DNA from: Terribacillus saccharophilus
Lineage (GTDB): Bacteria; Bacillota; Bacilli; Bacillales; Amphibacillaceae
Length of the DNA: 64,000 nucleotides
NCBI RefSeq assembly: GCF_002272745.1
Contig: NZ_NPBD01000002.1
Location: 372,001-436,000, forward strand
Reading direction: 5' to 3'
The notes under the pieces were generated by a model. That model was given only the letters and a program-made list of their open reading frames with translations. It searched no databases and was not told the origin of the DNA. Each line of letters opens with the position of its first letter. Position 1 is the first letter of the stretch. Below are positions 45,801 to 54,040 of the stretch, one piece after another. Position numbers and translations under genes: made by a program.

Positions 45801-45826
45801 AAAGAAACAACGGGGGAAATTGAGAA

Positions 45827-46594
45827 ATGAAGTTGGTATCATGGAATGTTAATGGAATCAGAGCCTGTGTAAAGAAAGGCTTTCTAAACTACTTTGAGGA
45901 ACAAGATGCAGATTTCTTCTGCTTGCAGGAAACGAAGCTCCAGGAGGGCCAAATTGAATTAGATCTGCCTGGATATTACCAGTATTGGAATTACGCTGAA
46001 CGTAAAGGGTACTCAGGTACTGCAGTGTTCACGAAGCATAAACCGCTTCATGTCACATACGGACTAGATGAAGGTGTTATTGAGCCTGAAGGCAGAATCA
46101 TCACGTTAGAATATGACCAATTCTTTTTAGTTACGGTATACACCCCAAATTCTAAACGGGATTTAGCACGTTTAGCTGAGCGCTTAGAATGGGAAGATAA
46201 GATCCTCTCATACGTACAGGAACTAGATAATAGGAAACCTGTTATCTTATGCGGCGATTTAAATGTCGCCCATCAGGAAATCGATTTGAAAAATCATAAA
46301 ACAAATCACGGTAATTCCGGATTTACGAAAGAAGAACGGGAAAAGATGACTGCTTTCCTTGCTTCTGGTTTCGTAGATAGTTTCAGGTACCTTTATCCGG
46401 ATCGTGACGACGCCTACAGCTGGTGGTCATATATGAATAAAGTAAGAGAACGGAACATCGGCTGGCGTATCGATTATTTCATCGTCTCCGAACGTTGGAA
46501 AAACAAAATACAAGAAGCGGAAATACATGCAGATACAATGGGTAGCGACCATTGTCCGGTATGCTTATATATCAAGGACGAAGACACCATTTAA
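45827..46594 (+). CDS. exoA: Exodeoxyribonuclease III / AP endonuclease
   Basis: A 255-residue ExoIII-type base-excision-repair nuclease cutting 5' to abasic sites. Motifs: KLVSWNVNGIRACVKKGFLN at the N-terminus, FFCLQETKLQEGQIELDLPG near 31-50 (metal Glu), VILCGDLNVAHQEIDLKNHK near 139-158 (Asp/Asn), RIDYFIVSERWK near 214-225 and the final catalytic pair in TMGSDHCPV near 238-246. The length is close to B. subtilis ExoA (252). It follows the quinone oxidoreductase by 26 bases with its own GGGGG ribosome site, so read-through transcription is likely. Confidence 0.95.
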   Translation: MKLVSWNVNGIRACVKKGFLNYFEEQDADFFCLQETKLQEGQIELDLPGYYQYWNYAERKGYSGTAVFTKHKPLHVTYGLDEGVIEPEGRIITLEYDQFFLVTVYTPNSKRDLARLAERLEWEDKILSYVQELDNRKPVILCGDLNVAHQEIDLKNHKTNHGNSGFTKEEREKMTAFLASGFVDSFRYLYPDRDDAYSWWSYMNKVRERNIGWRIDYFIVSERWKNKIQEAEIHADTMGSDHCPVCLYIKDEDTI

Positions 46595-46609
46595 TGGTGT
46601 CTTTTCTTT
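46583..46609 (+). terminator. Terminator overlapping the exoA stop
   Basis: Perfect arms GACACCAT and ATGGTGTC around TTA, T-rich tail CTTTTCTTT. The exoA stop codon sits in the loop. Confidence 0.8.
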
Positions 46610-46722
46610 ATGCCTAAAACAATATTTTAAATAATCTGATAGTTTGTTACACTAAGGAAGAATACATACATATACATTATAACGTGCAGGTTAAGTTGGA
46701 TATGCAAAAGGAGGAGTTGCTG

Positions 46723-48204
46723 ATGCTTCGCAAAGTGATGTGGATTTTAGCCGCAGGACTGCTGCTTTTCGCTTGTATGGTCCCTCATACACATGTCCAC
46801 GTAGCCGGAAAAGAGGATAGGATGATAGATAGGTTAACAGAATATCTGGCTAATGAAGAACAGTTGCAAGGAGCAGCCTTTGCAATTCACATTATGGAAG
46901 AACAATCAGGAAAGACGATGTTTGAAAAAAATGCTGATCAGCGTATGCGTCCTGCATCCAATATGAAGCTCCTGACTGCTGCAGCGGTGCTGGACGAAAT
47001 GGGACAAGAGCATCGCTTCGAAACGATAATTGCAACAGATGGGCTAGTAAAAAACGGACAACTCAATGGGAACTTATATTTGATCGGTAAAGGAGATCCT
47101 TCTCTTACATATGAAGATATAGAGCGGCTGGCAAGTCAGCTGCATGAACTAGGAATACGGAAAATTAACGGCAATATTATCGCAGATGATACGTATTTTG
47201 ATCAGGAACGCTACAGTGAGGATACAACATGGAAAGACGAATCAGCTTATTATGGAGCTGCCATCAGTGCCCTGACAGTAGCGCCTGACAATGATTATGA
47301 TACGGGGACAGTTAAGGTCATGGTGAAGGCAAGTTCCTCATCGGGTAAACCGGAGGTAAGGGTGGTTCCTGAAACGGATTACGTTACGATTCAAAACAAT
47401 GCTGTTATAGTTTCCGATATCGAAGAAGCAGAGCTGGAAGTGACTCGAGCTCATGGTAGTAATGACATTGTAGTATCGGGGTCTATTGCAACAGGAGAAA
47501 ATGAGCAAGAATGGGTAGCGGTCTGGGAACCAACAGAATATGTATTACACCTTTTTCATGATTATGTGGAGGCATCCGGTATCCAGATAAAAGGCACTAC
47601 CAAAACAGCCAAAGCTCCAGCGAAACGAACCGAGCTTTTGCGGAAGGAATCTGCTCCGCTCAAGGAACTGCTTATTCCTTTTATGAAATTAAGCAATAAC
47701 GGGCACGCTGAGATGTTTCTGAAGCATATCGGCAGCAGCGAAAAGGCGGGGAATTGGGAAGATGGCATCAACCAGTTAGAGCACTACCTCGACGGGATGC
47801 AGCTCCCGAAGGAAAAAATGGTCATAAGAGATGGATCTGGTTTGTCACATGTGAATGGAATAACTGCCCGGCAGCTGACGACATTGCTTACACAAGTCCA
47901 ACAGGAGTCTTGGTTCCATGTATTTAAAACATCCTTGCCTGTTGCAGGAAAGGCAGAACGCATGGTCGGTGGAACTCTCCGTAATCGCTTTGTCGACACG
48001 GAGCTCGCAGGAAAGATCGAAGCAAAGACTGGCACGCTTACTGGCGTTAGTTCGCTTTCAGGTTATATGAAAACAAAATCTGGTGAACGTGTTGTTTTTT
48101 CCATCCTGTTAAACGGAATGCTGGATGAAGAAGTAGGACCGGTGATTGAAGACAAGATATTGAAAATAGTATATGAAGAGTTGAAAAGTATGCATACAAA
48201 TTGA
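46723..48204 (+). CDS. dacC: D-alanyl-D-alanine carboxypeptidase, PBP4a
   Basis: A 493-residue class C low-molecular-weight penicillin-binding protein, exported to the cell surface. Start ATG 46723 has AAAGGAGGAG upstream. A signal peptide (RKVMWILAAGLLLFACMVP) is followed by the mature enzyme. Catalytic motifs: S79-x-x-K82 in MRPASNMKLLTAAAVLDEMG, KLSNNGHAEMF for the SxN motif near 325, and AKTGTLTGVSSLSGY for KTG near 440. An insertion of about 190 residues between the first two motifs is normal for this class. It trims the pentapeptide stem of peptidoglycan. Length matches B. subtilis DacC (491). Confidence 0.93.
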   Translation: MLRKVMWILAAGLLLFACMVPHTHVHVAGKEDRMIDRLTEYLANEEQLQGAAFAIHIMEEQSGKTMFEKNADQRMRPASNMKLLTAAAVLDEMGQEHRFETIIATDGLVKNGQLNGNLYLIGKGDPSLTYEDIERLASQLHELGIRKINGNIIADDTYFDQERYSEDTTWKDESAYYGAAISALTVAPDNDYDTGTVKVMVKASSSSGKPEVRVVPETDYVTIQNNAVIVSDIEEAELEVTRAHGSNDIVVSGSIATGENEQEWVAVWEPTEYVLHLFHDYVEASGIQIKGTTKTAKAPAKRTELLRKESAPLKELLIPFMKLSNNGHAEMFLKHIGSSEKAGNWEDGINQLEHYLDGMQLPKEKMVIRDGSGLSHVNGITARQLTTLLTQVQQESWFHVFKTSLPVAGKAERMVGGTLRNRFVDTELAGKIEAKTGTLTGVSSLSGYMKTKSGERVVFSILLNGMLDEEVGPVIEDKILKIVYEELKSMHTN

Positions 48205-48371
48205 GAGATATAGACAGGATATCAGCAAGCGGATAGCGAAATATTCTAAATAGGAACGGAGAAGTAAGAGAGGAAGCCTGATGTAAGCAGTCTTATCCTA
48301 CTCTGGGACTAATCGTTTGAAGCTCAGTTTCTGGTTTCTGGAACTAGATATTAGGAAAGAAGGAGATAACG

Positions 48372-48713
48372 GTGAAACAAAGCCGCATGGAAGCAGAGTT
48401 ATATTGTATCCATTGTCGCGAGGAGTCTCCATTTACGATTACGTACATCAACGATAAACTCAAAACGATTTGCTGTACGCAATGCCATCATGCTATCGAT
48501 GTCAGACTTGATTTGCAAAAGGAATTCAAGGAAGAATGGCAAAATCGTATTCTCTCGAAACCTTCCCGAATGACAACAGAGTACAAAGATGACTTAAGCC
48601 AATTTCTCTTTACGCTGCCGATCCGGCTGGCGAGCAAGCCATATCGATTATATCAGGACATTAAAGAATCGCGCATTATCATGCGGGATTTCAAGGATGT
48701 CAAGCATTGGTAA
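48372..48713 (+). CDS. Hypothetical zinc-ribbon-like protein
   Basis: A 113-residue protein, GTG start behind AGGAGAT. Two CxxC pairs, CIHC near residue 12-15 and CTQC near 35-38, can form a small zinc ribbon: LYCIHCREESPFTITYINDK then TICCTQCHHAIDV. The C-terminal 65 residues are helical and charged (LSQFLFTLPIRLASKPYRLY). It is the type annotated only as a Bacillus hypothetical ('bh protein'). The function is unknown. It is monocistronic, with 167 bases of featureless sequence behind dacC before it. Confidence 0.75.
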   Translation: MKQSRMEAELYCIHCREESPFTITYINDKLKTICCTQCHHAIDVRLDLQKEFKEEWQNRILSKPSRMTTEYKDDLSQFLFTLPIRLASKPYRLYQDIKESRIIMRDFKDVKHW

Positions 48714-48748
48714 AGCGCCTGGACAACTGTTCAGGCGCTTGTTTTTTG
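48713..48748. terminator. Bidirectional terminator after the zinc-ribbon gene
   Basis: Arms AAGCGCCTG and CAGGCGCTT (imperfect centre ACA/TGT) followed by GTTTTTTG. It ends exactly where the minus-strand frameshifted gene stops, so it can serve both. Confidence 0.8.
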
Positions 48749-48924
48749 TTACTTATAGAAGCGATCAGCACTTGTAAATGATAATCCAGTAAACACAAAG
48801 CCAATTATGAAAGAACGATATAAAAGTCTTTATCGTTTAACGCCACTAATAAAGCTGCTACTTGTGAAAACAAAGACAACATCGTCCACATTACAAATAC
48901 ACGGTCGCGAACTGCACTTTTCAT
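48749..48924 (-). pseudogene. Small two-helix membrane protein gene with a -1 frameshift
   Basis: On the minus strand ATG (complement of 48922-48924) follows GGAAGGGCGG and reads MKSAVRDRVFVMWTMLSLFS then QVAALLVALNDKDFYIVL, stopping at TAA 48805-48807. One base of offset at a CTTTC run restores a second frame reading FIIGFVFTGLSFTSADRFYK and ending in TAA at 48749-48751, right at the terminator. The joined product would be a ~58-residue protein with two membrane helices and a polar end. The single-base lesion could be a recent mutation, a sequencing error, or a frameshifting site. I do not recognise the family. Confidence 0.6.
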
Positions 48925-49006
48925 CGAAAGCCGCCCTTCCATTATCTTTTCACAGTATCATTAGGTATAGAAAAAATCGATACCCATAATTGTAAATATT
49001 ATGTTA

Positions 49007-49044
49007 CTATATCGAGGTGCGATATATAACGTGCCCCGATATAG
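49007..49044. promoter_or_regulatory. PadR-type operator with three half-sites
   Basis: CTATATCG (49007-49014), CGATATA (49020-49026) and CGATATAG (49037-49044) are copies of one heptamer; the first and second form an inverted repeat with five bases between, and the third is in the orientation of the second. The set sits directly upstream of the padR ribosome site, the expected place for autorepression. Confidence 0.65.
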
Positions 49045-49056
49045 AGGAGGATGAAG

Positions 49057-49383
49057 ATGCTATCGAAAAAAGTGAAAGACTTGCTACCTCTGACACATAC
49101 TACCTATTATATTTTGATGGTTCTCAAGCAGCCTCTGCACGGCTACGGAATCATGAAAGAAGTAGAGAGAATTAGTGAAGGGTCCGTCAAACTAGGGCCC
49201 GGAACATTGTACGGAGTACTTAGAAAACTTGAAAAACTGCAGCTGATATGCCAAGTGGACCAGCAGGATACGAAAAAGACATACCAGCTGACGGATGTCG
49301 GGGGAGGATTATTAATAGCTGAGTATGAGCGGCTAAAAAAGCTTGTTGAAATAAGTGAAAAGCAGTTAGGAGGAGAACTATGA
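49057..49383 (+). CDS. PadR-family transcriptional regulator
   Basis: A 108-residue PadR winged-helix repressor. ATG 49057 is preferred: AGGAGG ends six bases before it, while the in-frame ATG at 49051 touches the ribosome site. The winged helix spans THTTYYILMVLKQPLHGYGI through VKLGPGTLYGVLRKLEKLQL (residues 14-66), with the conserved Tyr/Gly of PadR. The wing has KKTYQLTDVGGGLL. The C-terminal helix for dimerisation is short. It overlaps the following DUF2812 gene by four bases. PadR/DUF2812 pairs are common in Firmicutes; the inducing signal is unknown. Confidence 0.9.
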   Translation: MLSKKVKDLLPLTHTTYYILMVLKQPLHGYGIMKEVERISEGSVKLGPGTLYGVLRKLEKLQLICQVDQQDTKKTYQLTDVGGGLLIAEYERLKKLVEISEKQLGGEL

Positions 49384-49901
49384 TAGAGAGAAAGAAGATA
49401 AGAAAATGGTTCTGGGCATGGGATGACCAAAAAGAAGAGGTGTGGCTCCAGCAAATGGCACAGCAAGGATGGGTACTTGAAGAATACAAATGGTTCAGGT
49501 ACACCTTTAAAGCTGCAGCCCCTTCAGAATTAGTGTATCGACTGGACTATAGGATGGGCTTTCCTGACAGAAGCTACTTTGATTTATTTGAAATGGATGG
49601 GTGGAAATTTATTAGTACATTTAGTGGCTGGCATTATTTCTGTAAGGAAGACGACCGAACTGATAAACTGGAGATCTTTACAGATATGTATTCAAGGGCG
49701 GCTAAATACATACAAATATCAAACTTGATGACGTTTATTTTATTATCTCATGTACTTTCATTTTGGGTGCCGGTGATTACGAATCAGGGTAGTTTCCCTG
49801 TTTGGATAGAAGCGTCAATCGCTCCTGTATCTCTTTTGTATATATACGCTATTTATAAACTGAGAAGAAAAGCAAAGCAGCTAAAAGAGATTATAGTATA
49901 G
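49380..49901 (+). CDS. DUF2812 membrane protein
   Basis: A 173-residue protein of the DUF2812 family. The N-terminal soluble part (1-105) has the conserved aromatic pattern RKWFWAWDDQKEEVWLQQMA, QGWVLEEYKWFRYTF and DGWKFISTFSGWHYFCK. Two hydrophobic helices follow (YIQISNLMTFILLSHVLSFW near 103-122 and WIEASIAPVSLLYIYAIYKL near 136-155) and a basic tail. Domain function is not established. Co-encoded with the PadR repressor (ATGA overlap), it is likely the regulated output or a partner sensing membrane state. Terminator directly downstream. Confidence 0.85.
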   Translation: MIERKKIRKWFWAWDDQKEEVWLQQMAQQGWVLEEYKWFRYTFKAAAPSELVYRLDYRMGFPDRSYFDLFEMDGWKFISTFSGWHYFCKEDDRTDKLEIFTDMYSRAAKYIQISNLMTFILLSHVLSFWVPVITNQGSFPVWIEASIAPVSLLYIYAIYKLRRKAKQLKEIIV

Positions 49902-49902
49902 A

Positions 49903-49946
49903 AATAGAGGTTATTCTGCTCGAGCGGAATAACCTCTATTGTTTTG
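49903..49946 (+). terminator. Terminator after the PadR/DUF2812 operon
   Basis: Perfect 14-base arms AATAGAGGTTATTC and GAATAACCTCTATT with a 10-base loop and a G/T tail. Confidence 0.85.
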
Positions 49947-50067
49947 GATAGAAATTGAAAAAAAATAAGAAATGCGCCGGAGCGGCGACCTCTGCCACAA
50001 GAGGGAAAATCAAAAAGGAAAAGGGAACTTTGAAACAAAACCGCGAATTAACATCAATTCAGTCTAA

Positions 50068-50100
50068 AATTGAAACGAATTGATGCAATTGAAACAAATT
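50068..50100. repeat. Two direct 14-base repeats upstream of the dioxygenase promoter
   Basis: AATTGAAACGAATT (50068-50081) and AATTGAAACAAATT (50087-50100) differ at one base and start 19 bases apart, about two helical turns. Each has AATT at both ends. They lie 27 bases before the -35 box. The remaining 49947-50067 stretch shows no gene. Confidence 0.5.
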
Positions 50101-50126
50101 AAATCTTTTCTTTGATTTCTATCCAT

Positions 50127-50155
50127 TTGACATCAGGGGAAGAGTACGTCATAAT
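50127..50155 (+). promoter_or_regulatory. Sigma-A promoter of the dioxygenase gene
   Basis: A perfect -35 TTGACA (50127-50132), 17-base spacer, and -10 CATAAT (50150-50155). The MhqR-like dyad starts six bases after the -10 box, covering the transcription start. Confidence 0.7.
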
Positions 50156-50160
50156 ATATT

Positions 50161-50178
50161 TATCTCGAATTCGAGGTA
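50161..50178. promoter_or_regulatory. MhqR-like operator
   Basis: TATCTCGAATTCGAGGTA is an 18-base inverted repeat with one mismatch against the B. subtilis MhqR box (tATCTCGAAtTCgAGATa). MhqR is a MarR-type repressor released by hydroquinones, quinones and catechol. No mhqR gene is in this window. Confidence 0.75.
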
Positions 50179-50206
50179 ATTCCATCATCAGGCTGGAGTG
50201 ATAAAA

Positions 50207-51184
50207 ATGAATCATTTAAAAGGTATTCACCATGTAACGGCAATTACGAGCAGTGCAGAAAAAAACTATGAATTCTTTACGTATGTACTTGGCATGCGTC
50301 TTGTTAAGAAAACAGTGAACCAGGATGATATCCAAACATATCATCTGTTTTTCGCGGATGACAAAGGCAGCGCGGGAACAGATATGACTTTCTTCGATTT
50401 CCCTGGCATTCCGAAGGGTACACACGGCACAAATGAAATCTATAAAACTTCATTCCGAGTGCCATCCGACGCAGCTCTAGATTATTGGGTAAAACGATTT
50501 GATCGTTTAGAAGTTAAGCATCACGGTATCAAAGAGCAATTCGGCATCCAGACATTATCCTTCGAGGATTTTGACGAACAACAATATCAGTTGATCAGTG
50601 ACGAAAAAGATAAAGGTGTGGCTTCAGGAACACCTTGGCAAGACGGTCCTGTACCTTTAGAGTTTGCTATCACAGGTCTTGGTCCGATTTTTGTCCGGAC
50701 AGCACATATTGATTATTTTAAGGAAATGCTTGAAAAAGTACTTGTTTTCCGCCCTGTTGCTCAGGAAGGATCCTACTATTTGTATGAAGTAGGCGAAGGA
50801 GGGAATGGTGCTAGCATTGTTCTTGAGCACAATACAATTCTGCCAGACGGAAGACAAGGATTCGGTACTGTACACCATGCTGCTTTCCGTGTCGAGGATC
50901 GAGCAGTATTAGAGGAATGGATTGAACGGATGCACAGCTTCCAATTCCAAACTTCCGGATATGTGGATCGACACTTCTTCGAATCCCTATATTCCCGGGT
51001 AGCACCAGGGATCTTATTCGAATTTGCGACTGACGGTCCTGGCTTCATGGGAGATGAACCTTATGAGACGCTTGGAGAAAAACTTTCCTTGCCGCCGTTT
51101 TTGGAGCCAAAGCGCGAACAAATCGAAAAACTTGTCCGTCCGATCGATACTGTACGCAGCACAAAGCAACTCGAAAAAGAATGA
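50207..51184 (+). CDS. Ring-cleaving dioxygenase, MhqO/MhqA type
   Basis: A 325-residue vicinal-oxygen-chelate (glyoxalase-fold) protein of the extradiol dioxygenase group that detoxifies hydroquinones in Firmicutes. ATG 50207 is eight bases after GGAG; a GTG at 50198 overlaps the site. The first half opens LKGIHHVTAITSSAEKNYEF with metal ligand His at HHVTAI; the second half has GFGTVHHAAFRVEDRAVLEE near 226-245 and a final Glu ligand in GILFEFATDGPGF near 270-282. It is monocistronic behind a promoter with an MhqR-like operator. Exact paralogue (MhqA, MhqE or MhqO) is not decidable here. Confidence 0.88.
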   Translation: MNHLKGIHHVTAITSSAEKNYEFFTYVLGMRLVKKTVNQDDIQTYHLFFADDKGSAGTDMTFFDFPGIPKGTHGTNEIYKTSFRVPSDAALDYWVKRFDRLEVKHHGIKEQFGIQTLSFEDFDEQQYQLISDEKDKGVASGTPWQDGPVPLEFAITGLGPIFVRTAHIDYFKEMLEKVLVFRPVAQEGSYYLYEVGEGGNGASIVLEHNTILPDGRQGFGTVHHAAFRVEDRAVLEEWIERMHSFQFQTSGYVDRHFFESLYSRVAPGILFEFATDGPGFMGDEPYETLGEKLSLPPFLEPKREQIEKLVRPIDTVRSTKQLEKE

Positions 51185-51190
51185 TAAACT

Positions 51191-51220
51191 GACATCTGCT
51201 TATGGCAGATGTCTTTTTTT
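51191..51220 (+). terminator. Terminator after the dioxygenase
   Basis: Arms GACATCTGC and GCAGATGTC with a five-base loop, then seven T. Confidence 0.88.
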
Positions 51221-51290
51221 TAGCAGTTTTCGTCATGGAAGCGTATAATAAAGATGTAGCATTCATCCCATACAGAAGGAAGGCTTTTTT

Positions 51291-51752
51291 ATGAAAGCAA
51301 AAGACTTCATGATAACAGATGTAATAGCAGCGAGCGAACAAGATACGGTCAAGCAGGTTTTGGAGACGTTTGTTGATCGGCGGATCAGCGGAATGCCGAT
51401 ACTGGATAAGGACCGACGTATTGTAGGCGTCGTCAGTGACGGAGATATTCTGCGAGGGATTCAGCCGAAGGATACAGTCGTCTTCAACTATTTGCTTACT
51501 GTAAGCTTTAAAGCAGAGAAGATAGACAAAATCGTTGATGAACTAAAAGATCATCCTATATTGAATCTTGCTAAAAAACGAGGAATCGTCACAGTCCATG
51601 AAGAGGACGAAATGGAAGAAGTGGTGAACATTTTGGCAAAACATCGCTTCAAAAAAATACCTGTCCTGAATGATCAAAAGCAGGTGGTTGGGGTTATCAG
51701 CCGCGGGGATGTCCTCCGTACAATTCATTCCAATCTATTGAATGCACTTTAA
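51291..51752 (+). CDS. CBS-domain pair protein
   Basis: A 153-residue protein made of two CBS motifs forming one Bateman module. CBS1: MKAKDFMITDVIAASEQDTV with FVDRRISGMPILDKDRRIVG (near 28-47) and VVSDGDILRGI. CBS2: RGIVTVHEEDEMEEVVNILA then KHRFKKIPVLNDQKQVVGVI and SRGDVLRTIHSNLL. Such modules bind adenine nucleotides and regulate partner proteins; no partner is encoded in the unit. Homologues of this type are induced under several stresses in Bacillus. RBS AGAAGGAAGG. Terminator follows. Confidence 0.88.
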   Translation: MKAKDFMITDVIAASEQDTVKQVLETFVDRRISGMPILDKDRRIVGVVSDGDILRGIQPKDTVVFNYLLTVSFKAEKIDKIVDELKDHPILNLAKKRGIVTVHEEDEMEEVVNILAKHRFKKIPVLNDQKQVVGVISRGDVLRTIHSNLLNAL

Positions 51753-51759
51753 TAATACT

Positions 51760-51794
51760 GCACTGACTCTTATGAAAGAGTCAGTGCTTTTTTA
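51760..51794 (+). terminator. Terminator after the CBS protein
   Basis: Perfect 11-base arms GCACTGACTCT and AGAGTCAGTGC with a seven-base loop, then six T. Confidence 0.88.
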
Positions 51795-51845
51795 TGTTAA
51801 AATAGAAGTTATGAGTTTGATAGATTAAAGGAGTTTTATCTATAT

Positions 51846-53999
51846 ATGAGTATGACAGTCATATTGGCGGAGAAGCCTTCCGTTGCGAAGAATATCGCCG
51901 ATGCATTGAAAATAAAAACAAAACAGGACGGGTTTTATGAGGGTCCTGATTATATCATTACTTGGGCATTCGGACATCTGCTGCAGTTGTTTGATGCGAA
52001 AGACTACGATACTGCTATGGCAAGATGGAAGCTGGATAATTTCCCGTTCGTACCGGATGCTTTCCAATACAAAATTAAATCGAGCCCTCGCAATCGTGAT
52101 GCAGCCGATCCTGGTGCAAAGAAGCAGATTGCAATTGTAAAGCGACTCATGCAAAGAAGAGATGTCGGAAGAATCGTGTCTGCATGTGACTACGACAGGG
52201 AAGGGCAGCTGATCGGAGACAGCATCATCAACTACATCAAGCCGGACAAGCCAGTTTACCGGCTGTTGTTGAATGAATGGACTGAGCAGGAAGTGCTTCG
52301 CGGTCTTCAATCACTGCGGCCGAACACAGAGTTAAGGCCTCTTTATGATGCCGGAATCGGCCGTCAGTGGGCGGATTGGGTTATCGGAATCAATCTTACC
52401 TCGGTAGCGACACTTCGTTATCAGAGCGGTCGCGGACAAGTTCTCAATATCGGCCGGGTACTTTTGCCGACACTTAAGATCATTTATGATCGTGATGAGG
52501 AAATCCGACAGTTCAAGCCGGAACCATATTTCAAACTACTTGCAACCTTCCGTACGCCTGAAAAGAAATTCTATGAAGGTGTCTATAAGGAAGGAAAAAC
52601 GGATAAATTCAAGGAAAGAGATCCACTTCAGGATATTCTCCAGCAAATCCAAGGCAAACAAGGCCAGATCAAGGATAAACAGACGGAAGAGAAAAAAGAA
52701 TTCTGTCCGCCGCTATTCAACCTTTCCGGTTTGCAAGGGTATATGACTGCTAGATACAGCGGATGGACATCCGATAAAGTTTTAAAAGTGGCGCAAACAC
52801 TTTATGAGAAGAAGTACATTACCTACCCAAGAACATCCAGTACAGCATTGGAAGAAAGCCTTGTATCTAAAGCGGCTGGTGTATTGAAAAAAGTAGCAGC
52901 AGGATTGCCTTATGAATCAGAGATTAAATTCAGCCGATCAAAACGGGTGTTTAATAACAGCAAGGTATCTAGCCATAGTGCGATCATACCGACTTATGTT
53001 CTGCCTAAAAGGCTTGCGCCTGATCAAGAGCTTGTATACACTGCAATCAAAAACCGTTTTATCATGCAATTCATGCCTGTCGCAGTGTATGAAGAGACAA
53101 CTTTAGAAACTGTTATTCCTGATATCTCATTATCTGGCAGCTTTATCTCAAAAGGCCGTATTCAGCTTGTTGATGGCTGGAAGAAAGTCGAGAAGCAGCA
53201 GACGAAGGAAACATTGCTGCCAGAGGTACAGGAAGACATGATTGTGGATACATGGGAAACAAGCGTTACTTCTCATATGACACAGCCACCAAAGCCACAT
53301 ACGGAAAGAACGTTATTACGAGTTATGGAAACATGCGGTAAAGGCAAACAGGATGAAGAGGATGTCGTCGAAGTGCTGCGTGGTTTCAGCATCGGGACAG
53401 CAGCAACAAGGGCAGAAACGATCAAGAAACTAAAAGATATCCATTATATCAGTAATAAAGGAAAAGAACTGCACGTAACGGAGACCGGTAAGAAACTAGT
53501 CGAAACGTTCCCGGTTAAGCCATTATTCGATTTGAACTTTACAGGACGGCTTGAGAAGACACTTGCTGATATCGAGGATGCGAAAGTTGGGCGAGAAGAT
53601 TTTCTTGAGATGATTTTTTCCTTTACGAAGGATGCAGTGCAGACCATGAAACAAGACGAAGCTGCACCCATTCGAACTATCGAAAAGCAAACAATCACCC
53701 ATGAAGTGCTGGGCAAGTGTCCGGCATGTGGAGGAGAAGTCGTAGAAGGTTATAAAGGCTTTGGCTGTAAAAACTATAAGAAAACATGCAGCTATATCAT
53801 TTGGAAGAACGATAAATTCCTAGCAGCAGTGCGGAAGAAACCAACGAAGACGATGGTGAAAGCTCTGCTGAAAAGCGGAACGGCTCATGTGAAAGGAATG
53901 ACGAGCAAACGAGGTAAGAAATTCTCGGCTTATCTTTCCTATGAAAAGAATGAAGACAATGATTACTACAGCTGGAAGATGGAATTTGAGAAGAAATGA
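51846..53999 (+). CDS. topB: DNA topoisomerase III
   Basis: A 717-residue type IA topoisomerase that decatenates and relaxes negatively supercoiled DNA through a transient 5'-phosphotyrosine. The N-terminal Toprim domain opens TVILAEKPSVAKNIADALKI, with SACDYDREGQLIGDSIINYI near 100-119 carrying the DxD acids. The active tyrosine is in EKKYITYPRTSSTALEES near 320. The C-terminus keeps one zinc finger, GKCPACGGEVVEGYKGFGCK with a distal KKTCSYIIW, and a basic tail. RBS AAAGGAG is 13 bases before ATG 51846; a second ATG lies two codons further. Monocistronic. Confidence 0.95.
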   Translation: MSMTVILAEKPSVAKNIADALKIKTKQDGFYEGPDYIITWAFGHLLQLFDAKDYDTAMARWKLDNFPFVPDAFQYKIKSSPRNRDAADPGAKKQIAIVKRLMQRRDVGRIVSACDYDREGQLIGDSIINYIKPDKPVYRLLLNEWTEQEVLRGLQSLRPNTELRPLYDAGIGRQWADWVIGINLTSVATLRYQSGRGQVLNIGRVLLPTLKIIYDRDEEIRQFKPEPYFKLLATFRTPEKKFYEGVYKEGKTDKFKERDPLQDILQQIQGKQGQIKDKQTEEKKEFCPPLFNLSGLQGYMTARYSGWTSDKVLKVAQTLYEKKYITYPRTSSTALEESLVSKAAGVLKKVAAGLPYESEIKFSRSKRVFNNSKVSSHSAIIPTYVLPKRLAPDQELVYTAIKNRFIMQFMPVAVYEETTLETVIPDISLSGSFISKGRIQLVDGWKKVEKQQTKETLLPEVQEDMIVDTWETSVTSHMTQPPKPHTERTLLRVMETCGKGKQDEEDVVEVLRGFSIGTAATRAETIKKLKDIHYISNKGKELHVTETGKKLVETFPVKPLFDLNFTGRLEKTLADIEDAKVGREDFLEMIFSFTKDAVQTMKQDEAAPIRTIEKQTITHEVLGKCPACGGEVVEGYKGFGCKNYKKTCSYIIWKNDKFLAAVRKKPTKTMVKALLKSGTAHVKGMTSKRGKKFSAYLSYEKNEDNDYYSWKMEFEKK

Positions 54000-54002
54000 T
54001 GA

Positions 54003-54040
54003 GAGCGATGTGTGGATTCCACACATCGCTCTATTTTTTA
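54003..54040 (+). terminator. Terminator after topB
   Basis: Arms GAGCGATGTGTG and CACACATCGCTC, loop of five, followed by a T-rich tract. Confidence 0.88.

Noticed and set aside
48807..48989. Plus-strand frame of 60 codons in the gap before padR
   Set aside because: It is the antisense of the minus-strand membrane-protein frames, has no ribosome site, and the minus strand has a far better start, ribosome site and protein-like product.
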